NCBI RefSeq assembly: GCF_030816505.1
Contig: NZ_JAUSYB010000001.1
Location: forward strand, 2,294,001-2,358,000
Direction of reading: 5' to 3'
Length of the DNA stretch: 64,000 bases
DNA from: Microbacterium sp. W4I20
Lineage (GTDB): Bacteria > Actinomycetota > Actinomycetes > Actinomycetales > Microbacteriaceae
The notes under the pieces were generated by a model that made no database searches, was not told where the DNA came from, and worked only from the letters and a program-made list of their open reading frames with translations. Below, piece by piece: positions 16,261-24,137 of the stretch; positions within the stretch are counted from its first letter, which is position 1; every line of letters starts with the position of its first letter. The translations under genes and the position numbers were made by a program.

Positions 16261-16817
16261 GACCACTCCGGTACGGGATCAACGTGACGCTCGACGGGTG
16301 CGTGCACCACGAGGCGGGGATGCCGCCCGACGAGGAGTTCATGCGCTTCTGGACGGCCGAGATGGAGCGATCGGATGCCGAGCTCTACGGCCGCGTGACG
16401 TACCAGATGATGGAATCCGCGTGGCGGCGGCCGGCCGACGGCGTATGGCCGGACTGGATGGGCGAGTGGGAGATCCCGTTCGCGGAGGCCATCGATCGGA
16501 CGAAGAAGTACGTCGTGTCGAGCACGCTCACCGAGGTCGACTGGAACGCCGAGCTCGTGCGGGGTGATCTGGGCGACGCGGTCCAGGCGCTGAAGCAGCA
16601 GCCGGGCGGGGACTTGTCCGTCGGCGGTGTGACGCTTCCGCTCGCGCTGGCCGAGCTCGGACTCATCGACGAGTACGTGTTCGTCGTGCATCCGGTCATC
16701 GCCGGGCACGGTCCGACGCTGCTCGCGGGGTTGAGTGCGCGGGTGGAGTTGGAGCTCGTGGAGCGGCAGGAGTTCCGGTCGGGTGTCGTGGTGCAGCGGT
16801 ACCGACCGCGGCGCTGA
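16257..16817 (+). CDS. Dihydrofolate reductase/RibD C-terminal domain family protein
   Basis: A 186-residue protein with the RibD C-terminal fold: Tyr-Gly-Ile-Asn-Val-Thr-Leu-Asp-Gly-Cys near the start, Leu-Tyr-Gly-Arg-Val-Thr-Tyr in the middle, and Leu-Ser-Val-Gly-Gly-Val-Thr-Leu-Pro plus Asp-Glu-Tyr-Val-Phe-Val-Val-His-Pro-Val towards the end. Stand-alone members are NADPH-binding reductases of mostly unknown substrate. Its GTG overlaps the marR stop, so it is in the same operon and presumably under MarR control. Confidence 0.88.
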   Translation: MRPLRYGINVTLDGCVHHEAGMPPDEEFMRFWTAEMERSDAELYGRVTYQMMESAWRRPADGVWPDWMGEWEIPFAEAIDRTKKYVVSSTLTEVDWNAELVRGDLGDAVQALKQQPGGDLSVGGVTLPLALAELGLIDEYVFVVHPVIAGHGPTLLAGLSARVELELVERQEFRSGVVVQRYRPRR

Positions 16818-16832
16818 CACGGGCGCACGTCC

Positions 16833-16901
16833 CCGGTCGTTGAGCGAGCGAAGCGAGACGAAACGTCTCCGGTCGTTGAGCGAGCGAAGCGAGACGAAAC
16901 G
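16833..16901. repeat. 33-bp tandem repeat (GAGCGAGCGAAGCGAGAC family), two copies
   Basis: The same 33 bases occur at 16833-16865 and 16869-16901, with the core TGAGCGAGCGAAGCGAGACG. The reverse complement of a close variant occurs twice at 52927-53003. The repeat fills the gap between convergent genes and is therefore probably an intergenic element of the genome, not a regulator site. Confidence 0.85.
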
Positions 16902-16905
16902 CGAC

Positions 16906-17502
16906 TCAGCCGAGCACACCCACCGCCCGCAACGCCCCGCGCAACCCCTCCGCTGACGTGAAGCGATGCGTCAGCATCCCCACCTCCACTGCCCCCACGA
17001 GCTTGCTCGCCGAATCGTCCGTGAAGAACACCTCGGATGCCGCGAGCCCGAGCGCATCGAGCACGTGCTGGAACGCGCGGGCATCCGGCTTCGCCCACCC
17101 GATCTCGGCAGAGTTGAATATCGCGTCGAAGTGCGCGGTGAGGCCGAGCTGCTCCGCCTCGGCGGGGATCGTGTCGGTGCCGTTCGTGAGGATGGCGGTG
17201 CGGATGCCGGCGGCGCGAAGCGCATCCGCGATGTCCAGCACCTCGGTGTCGACCTCGGAGGGCTGCCGCCCCCACTCCTCGGCCGCTGCCGTCGAACCGA
17301 GCGTCTTGGCGACGCGGCCGACCCAGGTGCGGCGGGAGATCCGGCCGGTCGTCACCTGGGCGAGCAGTTCGGGCTCGAACGCGGCATCCACCACTGCGCC
17401 CGGCGCGAGGCCGTGCCGGGTCTCGATGGCGGTGGTGTGAGCCTCATCGAACTGTCGGACGACGCCGTCGAGGTCGAACACGACCGCACGAATGGTGGCC
17501 AT
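16906..17502 (-). CDS. HAD-superfamily hydrolase
   Basis: A 198-residue phosphatase-like protein. Motif I is Val-Phe-Asp-Leu-Asp-Gly-Val-Val (catalytic Asp10 and Asp12), motif II is Ile-Leu-Thr-Asn-Gly-Thr, and motif IV is Val-Phe-Phe-Thr-Asp-Asp-Ser. A cap of helices (residues 16-85) places it in subfamily I. Substrate unknown; such enzymes commonly hydrolyse sugar phosphates or nucleotides. Three bases separate its start from the stop of the TetR gene upstream, so the two form an operon. Confidence 0.9.
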   Translation of the reverse strand: MATIRAVVFDLDGVVRQFDEAHTTAIETRHGLAPGAVVDAAFEPELLAQVTTGRISRRTWVGRVAKTLGSTAAAEEWGRQPSEVDTEVLDIADALRAAGIRTAILTNGTDTIPAEAEQLGLTAHFDAIFNSAEIGWAKPDARAFQHVLDALGLAASEVFFTDDSASKLVGAVEVGMLTHRFTSAEGLRGALRAVGVLG

Positions 17503-17505
17503 CGG

Positions 17506-18114
17506 TCAGTGGCTCTCGCGTGCGCCGGCCGACCCGAGGATCGACGAGAAACCGGCCCCGAGGGAGTCCGCGACCGTGGGCGGGTCGCCGAGGTAGCCGT
17601 TGACCATCGCCCCGTCGCGCAGGATCATCAGCTGGTTCGCCACCGAATCCACGTCGCGCACGCCCGCCTTCTCGGCGATCCCGGCGAAGAAGTCGCGCAT
17701 CCATCCGCGGTGGGTGTCGACGGCGACGCGCACCGGATCGTCGCGGTCGGGGTACTCGGCGGCGGCGTTGATGAACGCGCACCCGCGGAAGCCCGGGGTG
17801 CAGCTGGCCGCCCCGATGCCGGCGGCGATCGTGCGGGCGGTGGCGAGCGGGTCGGCGTCGTCGACGGTGCTCAGCATCCAGGCCTGTTCGGCGGCCGACT
17901 GCTGGGCGAGGTAGGCGACGACGAGGTCGTTCTTCGTGCGGAAGTGGCGGTAGAAGGTGACCTTGGTGATGCCGACCTGGTCGATGATGCGGTCGGCGCT
18001 CGTCGCGCGGATGCCGTGGGTGTAGAAGAGCTCGTTGGCGGCGTCGAGGATCCGCTGGCGTGTGTTCGCACCGCCCGAAGGCTTCGCCGCGGGGGCGGGT
18101 GTTTCGTCGTGCAT
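17506..18114 (-). CDS. TetR/AcrR-family transcriptional regulator
   Basis: A 202-residue protein with the TetR helix-turn-helix at about 20-65 (Thr-Arg-Gln-Arg-Ile-Leu-Asp-Ala-Ala-Asn-Glu-Leu-Phe-Tyr, Thr-Ser-Ala-Asp-Arg-Ile, Thr-Lys-Val-Thr-Phe-Tyr-Arg-His-Phe). The C-terminal ligand domain contains Gly-Phe-Arg-Gly-Cys-Ala-Phe-Ile-Asn, as in small-ligand TetR proteins. GGAG precedes the ATG at 18114. A 15-base motif upstream (18181-18195) is repeated before the DUF308-like gene at 19078, so that gene is a likely target. Confidence 0.93.
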   Translation of the reverse strand: MHDETPAPAAKPSGGANTRQRILDAANELFYTHGIRATSADRIIDQVGITKVTFYRHFRTKNDLVVAYLAQQSAAEQAWMLSTVDDADPLATARTIAAGIGAASCTPGFRGCAFINAAAEYPDRDDPVRVAVDTHRGWMRDFFAGIAEKAGVRDVDSVANQLMILRDGAMVNGYLGDPPTVADSLGAGFSSILGSAGARESH

Positions 18115-18180
18115 CTCGGGCTCCGGTCTGGATCGGGCGGGTCGCGTCAGCGCCTTCAGGATTTCATGATTCTGCGGGTG

Positions 18181-18195
18181 GACGTACTGGTCAGT
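18181..18195. promoter_or_regulatory. Putative TetR operator, copy 1
   Basis: GACGTACTGGTCAGT lies 66 bases upstream of the tetR start, at the very end of the racemase gene. It matches 12 of 15 bases of the second copy at 19029-19043. Confidence 0.55.
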
Positions 18196-18910
18196 TCTCT
18201 CTCTTGGGGGTGGCGGGGGCGCCCACTCCCGCTGCGGCGAGCGCGGCATCCACATGCAGGGCCGTCGTCGGGAAGACTGGCACCGGTGAATCCGCGGCCG
18301 AGACCAGCAGCTCGATCTCGGTGCAGCCGAGGATGACGCCCTCGGCGCCCTGGGCCACGAGCTCGTCGACCACCTCGCGGTAGAAGGCGCGCGATTCGGG
18401 CCGGATGATGCCGTGCACCAACTCGTCGTAGATGACGGCGTGCACTCCGGCGCGGCTCTCGGCGCTCGGGACGATCACCTCGATGCCCTGGGCTTCGAGC
18501 CGCTCGCGGTAGAACGGCTTCTCCATCGTGAACGCCGTGCCGAGCAGCCCCACGCGGCGGATGCCGGATGCGAGCACGGCCGCGGCCGTCGTGTCGGCGA
18601 TGTGGAGGAAGGGGATGCTGATCGCGTCTTCGATCCGGTCGGCGACGAGGTGCATGGTGTTGGTGCAGAGCACGATCAGGTCGGCGCCGGCGCGCTCGAG
18701 GCCGCGGGCGTGGTCGGCGAGCAGGGTTCCGGCGGCATCCCAGTCGCCGCGGACCTGGAGCTCTTCGATCTCGGCGAAGTCCAGCGAGTCGAGGATGATG
18801 CGCGCCGAGTGATGGCCGCCGAGGCGTTCCCGCACGCGTTCGTTGGCGAGGCGGTACCACTCGAGCGAGGATTCCCAGCTCATTCCGCCGAGGACGCCGA
18901 TCGTCTTCAT
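18191..18910 (-). CDS. Aspartate/glutamate racemase family protein
   Basis: A 239-residue enzyme with the two catalytic cysteines of the family: Leu-Cys-Thr-Asn-Thr-Met-His (Cys82) and Gly-Cys-Thr-Glu-Ile-Glu (Cys196). The start Met-Lys-Thr-Ile-Gly-Val-Leu-Gly-Gly-Met-Ser-Trp-Glu-Ser is the canonical N-terminus, so ATG 18910 is used although the frame is open to 18961. It interconverts amino-acid enantiomers without a cofactor; whether aspartate or a broader range is unknown. Confidence 0.93.
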   Translation of the reverse strand: MKTIGVLGGMSWESSLEWYRLANERVRERLGGHHSARIILDSLDFAEIEELQVRGDWDAAGTLLADHARGLERAGADLIVLCTNTMHLVADRIEDAISIPFLHIADTTAAAVLASGIRRVGLLGTAFTMEKPFYRERLEAQGIEVIVPSAESRAGVHAVIYDELVHGIIRPESRAFYREVVDELVAQGAEGVILGCTEIELLVSAADSPVPVFPTTALHVDAALAAAGVGAPATPKREN

Positions 18911-19028
18911 CGCTGTCGCTCGCTGTTCGTGCGGGTCGAGGGGGAGGCGGTGCGCATCCATTGAATCTATCCCTGGCGGTCGTGGGGCGGCTTGCGTTCG
19001 AGGTCGAACGGGTCTATCGTCCGATGTA

Positions 19029-19043
19029 GACGTACTAGTAACT
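19029..19043. promoter_or_regulatory. Putative TetR operator, copy 2
   Basis: GACGTACTAGTAACT, with the palindromic core TACTAGTA, lies 34 bases before the ATG of the DUF308-like gene and matches the site near tetR. Outer GTAGA and TCTAC arms (19026-19030, 19043-19047) add symmetry. Confidence 0.6.
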
Positions 19044-19077
19044 CTACCGGTCGATCTTCTTCAGAAAGTGGCTTCTC

Positions 19078-19641
19078 ATGTCTGCATCCGTCTCCTCCTC
19101 CCCCTTGAGCAGCGCGCTGCGCCGGCTCTACTTCGTCCGCTTCGGGTTCACCGTCGTGTGGGCCGCGCTGCTGTTCGCGACCGGCGGTGCCGCGGGCCCG
19201 TTCCTCACGGTCCTGCTGATCGTGTATCCGCTGTTCGACGCGGGATCCGTCTTCTGGCAGATCCGCTCCGAGGGCGATGGCCGTCGGGCGAAGGTCTCGG
19301 AGTGGATCAACGTCGTCGTCAGCGTGGTCGTCGCGATCGGGCTGGGCTGGGCGTCGACGGTGTCACTGTCGCTGGCGCTGACCGTGTGGGGCGTGTGGGC
19401 CATCAGCGCGGGACTGCCCCAGTTGATCACCGCGATCCGCAACCGTCGTTCGGGCGGACAGGTTCCGCAGATGCTGTCCGGCGGCATCTCGGTTTTGGCC
19501 GGTGGGGCATTCGCCGCGCAGGGGCTGCAGGGCAGCGGGATGATCGTCGGGGTCGCGGGCTACGCGCTGGTGGGTGCGGTGTTCTTCCTCGTGTCGGCGG
19601 TGCGGCTGACGGTTTTGCTGCGGAAGAAGGTTGGGGTGTGA
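19078..19641 (+). CDS. Predicted membrane protein (DUF308/HdeD-like)
   Basis: A 187-residue protein with six hydrophobic helices in paired hairpins (approximately 24-40, 42-62, 78-95, 97-115, 133-150 and 155-178), the layout of DUF308 proteins. The Arg-rich ends suggest an in-out-in topology. No catalytic residues are visible. The TetR operator-like site just upstream suggests it is inducible and linked to the ligand of the nearby TetR. Confidence 0.75.
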   Translation: MSASVSSSPLSSALRRLYFVRFGFTVVWAALLFATGGAAGPFLTVLLIVYPLFDAGSVFWQIRSEGDGRRAKVSEWINVVVSVVVAIGLGWASTVSLSLALTVWGVWAISAGLPQLITAIRNRRSGGQVPQMLSGGISVLAGGAFAAQGLQGSGMIVGVAGYALVGAVFFLVSAVRLTVLLRKKVGV

Positions 19642-19753
19642 CCGTCCATCGAGACCGCCAGCAAGAGCCCATCAGCGGGGTCTGGCTTCGGATCCTAAAG
19701 ACCTACGGCCGTCCGGCCGTCTGACGCAGTACCGAGAAAAGGAACACACGATC

Positions 19754-20059
19754 ATGTCCACGAAGGTCACGCTCGTCATCGAGAACCCCACCGACCCGGA
19801 GGCGTTCGAGAACGTCTACCCCGAGATCAAGACTCTGGCGGCGCAGCTCCCCGGGCTGCAGCGGCTGGAATCCGCGAAGGTCTGGCCCAAGGAAGACGGA
19901 ACGCCGACGCCCGCACATCGCACCCTCGACCTGTACTTCGAGACCTACGAGGCGGCTTCGGCGGCCGTCGCGGTTCCGGCCGCCGGAGAGTTCTTCCAGA
20001 AGCTCGTCGGAACGGGGGTGCCGTTCATCGGGTTGTTCTCGGATGTCGAGGAGGGGTGA
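19754..20059 (+). CDS. EthD-family protein
   Basis: A 101-residue protein with the dimeric ferredoxin-like EthD fold: Lys-Val-Thr-Leu-Val-Ile-Glu-Asn-Pro-Thr-Asp-Pro-Glu-Ala-Phe-Glu, Leu-Gln-Arg-Leu-Glu-Ser-Ala-Lys-Val-Trp-Pro, and Arg-Thr-Leu-Asp-Leu-Tyr-Phe-Glu. Family members are small ring-cleavage or cytochrome-P450 accessory proteins with poorly known roles. ATG 19754 is preceded by GAAAAGGAA. It may be co-transcribed with the DUF308-like gene 112 bases upstream. Confidence 0.85.
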   Translation: MSTKVTLVIENPTDPEAFENVYPEIKTLAAQLPGLQRLESAKVWPKEDGTPTPAHRTLDLYFETYEAASAAVAVPAAGEFFQKLVGTGVPFIGLFSDVEEG

Positions 20060-20121
20060 GCGGATGCTGGTGCACGGGTGGTGACTACATCGCTCTAAGT
20101 TGCAGGGCATGGCGCGCCCGA

Positions 20122-20150
20122 CGGACCGTCGACGAGCAGTCGACGGTCCG
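20122..20150. terminator. 12-bp GC-rich bidirectional hairpin
   Basis: CGGACCGTCGAC at 20122-20133 is complementary to 20139-20150 around a 5-base loop, between the convergent ends of the EthD gene and a small cysteine protein gene. A rho-independent type hairpin without a U-run. Confidence 0.75.
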
Positions 20151-20159
20151 CCGCGTCAC

Positions 20160-20312
20160 TCAGCGCTGGTTGCAGTGCTCGCAGATGCGGTACCCACCGG
20201 TGCCGGGTAGCCGATTCTGAGCCGGGATCTGGCGACCGCTGACGCAATCGTCGTACACGTGGTAAACGTCCGGGTCACTGGGATTGCTCGAGTGGTAGGC
20301 CGAAACTCTCAT
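20160..20312 (-). CDS. Small protein with CxxC motif, putative zinc-binding
   Basis: A 50-residue protein, Met-Arg-Val-Ser-Ala-Tyr-His-Ser-Ser at the start, with a Cys in Tyr-Asp-Asp-Cys-Val-Ser-Gly, the segment Ile-Pro-Ala-Gln-Asn-Arg-Leu-Pro-Gly-Thr-Gly-Gly-Tyr, and a C-terminal Cys-Glu-His-Cys. The three Cys and several His could chelate one zinc. AAGGAG lies 9 bases before ATG 20312, which outweighs earlier in-frame starts. The function is unknown; similar tiny proteins are scattered in actinobacteria. Confidence 0.75.
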   Translation of the reverse strand: MRVSAYHSSNPSDPDVYHVYDDCVSGRQIPAQNRLPGTGGYRICEHCNQR

Positions 20313-20359
20313 GCGGGTTGCTCCTTTGCATCGCGAGGCCGGAATCGCCCGGCCCTCGT

Positions 20360-20441
20360 GTATCAGGAGGTCGCTCGGCCCACTCCTGATACCTGGAGCA
20401 GTCGGCATCAAATCGATACGCTCGCGCGTCCGATATATCGG
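20360..20441. promoter_or_regulatory. Two palindromes in the divergent promoter region
   Basis: GTATCAGGAG at 20360-20369 pairs with 20383-20392, and CCGATATATCGG at 20430-20441 is a perfect 12-base palindrome. They lie between the small cysteine protein gene and the DUF2510/Excalibur gene and are candidate operators or promoter elements. Confidence 0.5.
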
Positions 20442-20478
20442 TAGCGTTCAGTGACACCCGAGCAGAGAGACGGCAACG

Positions 20479-21399
20479 ATGCCAGAAACACCTCAGGGTT
20501 GGTACGCCGACCCGAACCAGCCCGCGCAGCAACGTTGGTGGGATGGGACGCAGTGGACGCACCACACTGCACCGCTCGGTCAGATGCCGGTAGCCGTGGC
20601 CGAGGCACCGGCGGCGAAGTCGTCGAAGCTCGTCGTGGCACTCATCATCGGTGCAGTCATCCTGGTGATCACGCTGCTCACCCGGAGCCTGGGTGCGATC
20701 CTCATGCTCGCGGGATTCGTCCTGTTCTTCGTCGCGATCTACGCGATCGTGCGCGGCTCGGCCAAGCTCTTCCGCGTGCGTTCGCGCGGAGCTGCGTGGG
20801 CTGCGCTCGGAATTGCCTTCGTGCTGATGTTCGTTGGGACCGGAGCCAACGCGGCGCTCGGCGGCCCCGGCTCGAACGCTGGCAATGCGAACAATGCGGC
20901 CGAGGCCAAGCCGTTCGCGTCGACGCCGACCGAGAAGCCTTCTCCGTCTCCGTCACCGAAGCCGACGACGTTCGAAGAGGTCGAGGAGTCCGCGGTCATC
21001 CCCTTCGAGCGCACCACGGTGGACGACGCGAACATCGACATCGGCAAGACCGTGATCACGACGATCGGCGTCAACGGCACGAAGGTGACCACATACCGAG
21101 TGAAGTACGTGGACGGCGAGGAAGTCTCGCGGGAGCTCGCCAGCGAGGCCGTGACCGTCGCACCGGTCAATGAAGTGACCTCGAACGGGACGCGACAGCC
21201 GGCACCGGTGCCGCTCGTGCAGGCGCCGAGCAAATGCGACGGCAACTACGAGGGCGTCTGCGTCCCGATCGATTCCGACGTGGACTGCGAAGGCGGTAGC
21301 GGCGACGGACCGTCGTACATCGACGGCCCCCTGCGGGTAGTCGGCACCGACGTGTACGACCTGGATCGTGACGGGGACGGGATCGCCTGCGACAAGTGA
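20479..21399 (+). CDS. DUF2510 - three helices - G5 - Excalibur surface protein
   Basis: A 306-residue multidomain protein. Residues 4-32 form a DUF2510 module (Gly-Trp-Tyr-Ala-Asp-Pro, Arg-Trp-Trp-Asp-Gly-Thr-Gln-Trp-Thr). Three hydrophobic helices follow at about 49-68, 70-92 and 103-122. A Pro/Ser/Lys-rich linker leads to a G5 domain (about 157-235: Val-Ile-Pro-Phe-Glu-Arg-Thr-Thr-Val-Asp-Asp). The C-terminus is an Excalibur-type calcium-binding segment with Cys-Asp-Gly and Asp-Arg-Asp-Gly-Asp-Gly-Ile-Ala-Cys. The soluble part probably faces the cell wall, where G5 domains bind glycans. Confidence 0.88.
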   Translation: MPETPQGWYADPNQPAQQRWWDGTQWTHHTAPLGQMPVAVAEAPAAKSSKLVVALIIGAVILVITLLTRSLGAILMLAGFVLFFVAIYAIVRGSAKLFRVRSRGAAWAALGIAFVLMFVGTGANAALGGPGSNAGNANNAAEAKPFASTPTEKPSPSPSPKPTTFEEVEESAVIPFERTTVDDANIDIGKTVITTIGVNGTKVTTYRVKYVDGEEVSRELASEAVTVAPVNEVTSNGTRQPAPVPLVQAPSKCDGNYEGVCVPIDSDVDCEGGSGDGPSYIDGPLRVVGTDVYDLDRDGDGIACDK

Positions 21400-21521
21400 G
21401 GCGTAGTTCAGGGGGTTTGCCTGCGCCAGTCGCGTAGGTGCCCTGGGACGGCGTCCCCCCAGCATCCGCTCTACGCTGGAACGTCTGCCTCATTCTCGGG
21501 GCGCCCTTCCCTGGAGCATCC

Positions 21522-23024
21522 ATGTCTGCAACGACGGTCGACGATCGTGCCCGCTATCGGGCGAATCCCACGGTGCTTCAGGCGCTGAAGAATCCGCGGA
21601 TGCTGACCCGAGAGGTCCTGGCCGGACTCGTCGTCGGGCTCGCGCTGATCCCCGAGGCGATCGCGTTCTCGGTGATCGCCGGGGTCGATCCGAAGGTGGG
21701 GCTGTTCTCGTCGTTCATCATGGCGGTGTCGATCGCGTTTCTCGGTGGACGTCCGGCGATGGTGACCGCGGCGACCGGAGCCGTGGCGTTGGTGATCGCT
21801 CCGGTCGCGCCGACGTACGGGCTGGACTACTTCATCGCGACGGTGATCCTCGCGGGGGTTTTCCAGGTGATCCTCGGGGTGCTCGGCGTCGCGAAGCTGA
21901 TGCGGTTCATCCCCCGGAGCGTCATGGTCGGGTTCGTGAACGCGCTGGCGATCTTCGTGTTCAGCTCGCAGTTCCCGCAGCTGATCGATGTGCCGTGGCT
22001 GGTGTTTCCGCTGGTGGCGCTCGGCATCATCGTGATGATCGTGATGCCGAAGATCACCAAGATCGTGGCGGCTCCGCTCGTGTCGGTCGTGATCGTGACG
22101 GGCGTCGTGCTGGCGTTCGCGATCACCGTGCCGACCGTCGGCGACCAGGGCGAGCTGCCGCGCAGTCTTCCGGAGCTGTTCATCCCGAACGTGCCGCTGA
22201 CGTGGGAGACGTTCACGATCATCGCGCCGTTCGCACTCGGGGTCGCGGTGGTCGGATTGCTGGAGTCGCTGCTCACCGCGAAGCTCGTCGACGAGATCAC
22301 CGATACCCACTCCCGCAAGGGACGCGAGGCGTGGGCGCAGGGAGTGTCGAACGTGTTGTCGGGCATCTTCGGCGGCATGGGCGGCTGCGCCGTGATCGGT
22401 CAGACCATGATCAACGTGAAGGCGTCCGGAGCCCGCACCCGCATCTCGACGTTCTGCGCCGGTCTGTTCTTATTTCTCTTGGTCGTTGTCTTCGGGGACT
22501 TCGTCGGGACGATCCCGATGGCGGCGCTCGTGGCCGTGATGATCATGGTCGCGATCGGCGCGTTCGACTGGCACAGCGTGCGCCCGTCGACGTTGAAGCG
22601 GATGCCGAAGAGCGAGACCTTCGTGATGGTGGCCACGGTTGCGTTGGTCCTGGTGACCCACAACCTGGCGGTCGGGGTTGTCGGTGGAGTGCTGGTCGCG
22701 TCGGTGCTGTTCGTGCGGCGGGTGGCGCATTTCGTGACGGTTACTCGTTCTCTGTCTGCTGATGAGGGGGTTGCGACGTACGTCGTGGAGGGGGAGTTGT
22801 TCTTCGCCTCGAGCAATGATCTGACGACGTTGTTCTCGTACTCATCGGATCCATCTCGCGTGGTGATTGATCTGACGGGGTCGCATGTGTGGGATGCGTC
22901 GACTGTTGCCGCGTTGGATGCGATTGAGACGAAGTACGTGGCGTTGGGGAAGACAGTGAAGATCGTCGGGATGAACGAGAGCAGTCAGCGGATGCGGGGA
23001 AGGCTGACGGGTGGGTTCGATTAG
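21522..23024 (+). CDS. SulP-family inorganic anion transporter with STAS domain
   Basis: A 500-residue secondary transporter. Ten or more helices precede a C-terminal STAS domain (about 415-500, with Val-Val-Ile-Asp-Leu-Thr-Gly-Ser-His-Val-Trp-Asp-Ala-Ser-Thr-Val). The SulP signature is near the start (Gly-Leu-Ala-Leu-Ile-Pro-Glu-Ala-Ile-Ala-Phe-Ser). Substrates of the family include sulfate and bicarbonate. ATG 21522 is preceded by GGAGCAT. Its middle (22265-22668) is duplicated as a broken fragment at 27510-27910, past McrBC. The intact copy has one extra Val in Leu-Leu-Val-Val-Val-Phe-Gly-Asp. Confidence 0.95.
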   Translation: MSATTVDDRARYRANPTVLQALKNPRMLTREVLAGLVVGLALIPEAIAFSVIAGVDPKVGLFSSFIMAVSIAFLGGRPAMVTAATGAVALVIAPVAPTYGLDYFIATVILAGVFQVILGVLGVAKLMRFIPRSVMVGFVNALAIFVFSSQFPQLIDVPWLVFPLVALGIIVMIVMPKITKIVAAPLVSVVIVTGVVLAFAITVPTVGDQGELPRSLPELFIPNVPLTWETFTIIAPFALGVAVVGLLESLLTAKLVDEITDTHSRKGREAWAQGVSNVLSGIFGGMGGCAVIGQTMINVKASGARTRISTFCAGLFLFLLVVVFGDFVGTIPMAALVAVMIMVAIGAFDWHSVRPSTLKRMPKSETFVMVATVALVLVTHNLAVGVVGGVLVASVLFVRRVAHFVTVTRSLSADEGVATYVVEGELFFASSNDLTTLFSYSSDPSRVVIDLTGSHVWDASTVAALDAIETKYVALGKTVKIVGMNESSQRMRGRLTGGFD

Positions 23025-23115
23025 ACGCCTCAGGCAACGCGCGGCGTGACGGCAACGGCGAGCCGGTCACACCTACCGATATCCCCATGTCCAATCCCCA
23101 TGCCAATATGAAGGC

Positions 23116-24045
23116 GTGAGTGAGCAAGCACCAGCGGGTTGGTACCCGGACGGCAGTGGAAACGAGCGGTACTGGGACGGGACAGGGTGGACCGAGCATC
23201 TTCGAAGCCCGCTGCCACCTGCCCCGACGCCACCGCCGGCACCGACTCCCGGCGCGGTCGCAGTAGTGGTCGCAACGAATGAGTCGAGTGAGGGCGCCGG
23301 GATGTTCTCGAAGCTCGGTTCAGCCGTGAAAAAGGCCGCGGCCGACAAGAAGGCCACGAAAGAGGAAGAGGCACGGGCGCACAGCGAGCGCGCCCAAGCC
23401 GCAGGCGCGCTGGTTACAAGCGGCGTTTTCGGCACCGCAACGATCGAGATCTACGAGGGCGGGTACGTACGCGTGGCCGGCGGCGGTGAGACAAATGAGC
23501 GCGCCGTAGGCATCGCAAAGAACACTCCGTACGAAAGGCTTCGGTCTATTTCGTTCGCTTCCCCCGAAGCCGAGAAAGCGACCGCGGATGAGCCGGGCTC
23601 GCCCATCGAGGGTGCGGTCATGCAGGCGATGTCTGGGATCATCAAGGGCGGCAGGATCCTGAGCAAAGGCACCGCGATCGGTCTGGCTACGAGCAGTGTC
23701 GCTCAGATCGCAGCGAATTCTGCTCGCAAGTCGAACCTGGTGATCGCGACGGACAAGACCATCCACACATTGGTCAATCAGAAGAGCAACGGGTGGATGA
23801 ACGTGACGCAGAAGGAACATAACGCTGTCGCGATGGCGCTGGTCGAGGCCGGCAACGCCGTACTCGGCATCAGTACCGCCGCGGAACCCGAGGTCGCGAT
23901 CGAGGCTGTTGCGGTCGCCACGACCCTCCCGGCTGCGCCGACACTTTCGGACCGAATTCGGGAGCTCTCAGAGTTGCACCGAGAAGGAATCTTGTCGGAC
24001 GAAGAGTTCGCCGGGGCGAAAGCGAAGCTGCTGGCGGGACTCTAA
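23116..24045 (+). CDS. DUF2510 and SHOCT domain protein
   Basis: A 309-residue cytoplasmic or membrane-associated protein. Residues 6-30 form a DUF2510 module (Gly-Trp-Tyr-Pro-Asp, Arg-Tyr-Trp-Asp-Gly-Thr-Gly-Trp-Thr). A Pro-rich linker (33-48) and a Lys/Ala/Glu-rich segment predicted as coiled coil (63-100) follow. The middle contains Gly-Thr-Ala-Thr-Ile-Glu-Ile-Tyr. The C-terminus is a SHOCT-like helix pair: Leu-Ser-Asp-Arg-Ile-Arg-Glu-Leu-Ser-Glu-Leu-His-Arg-Glu-Gly-Ile-Leu-Ser-Asp-Glu-Glu-Phe. It sits between sulP and mcrB, so it is at the edge of, or part of, the defence island. GTG 23116 is used. Confidence 0.8.
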   Translation: MSEQAPAGWYPDGSGNERYWDGTGWTEHLRSPLPPAPTPPPAPTPGAVAVVVATNESSEGAGMFSKLGSAVKKAAADKKATKEEEARAHSERAQAAGALVTSGVFGTATIEIYEGGYVRVAGGGETNERAVGIAKNTPYERLRSISFASPEAEKATADEPGSPIEGAVMQAMSGIIKGGRILSKGTAIGLATSSVAQIAANSARKSNLVIATDKTIHTLVNQKSNGWMNVTQKEHNAVAMALVEAGNAVLGISTAAEPEVAIEAVAVATTLPAAPTLSDRIRELSELHREGILSDEEFAGAKAKLLAGL

Positions 24046-24137
24046 CCCCAAGGGTTCTGAAGAGTTTGCAACGTGGCGTGATCTGGCGCACAAGTCGGAG
24101 CACGCGTGGTGAGTACGAACAGGCCTGGGAGGGCGCA

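Noticed and set aside
14749..16266. 505-residue frame extending the oxidoreductase across marR
   Set aside because: The extra part is antisense to marR; the ATG at 15678 has a ribosome site and begins the family N-terminus.
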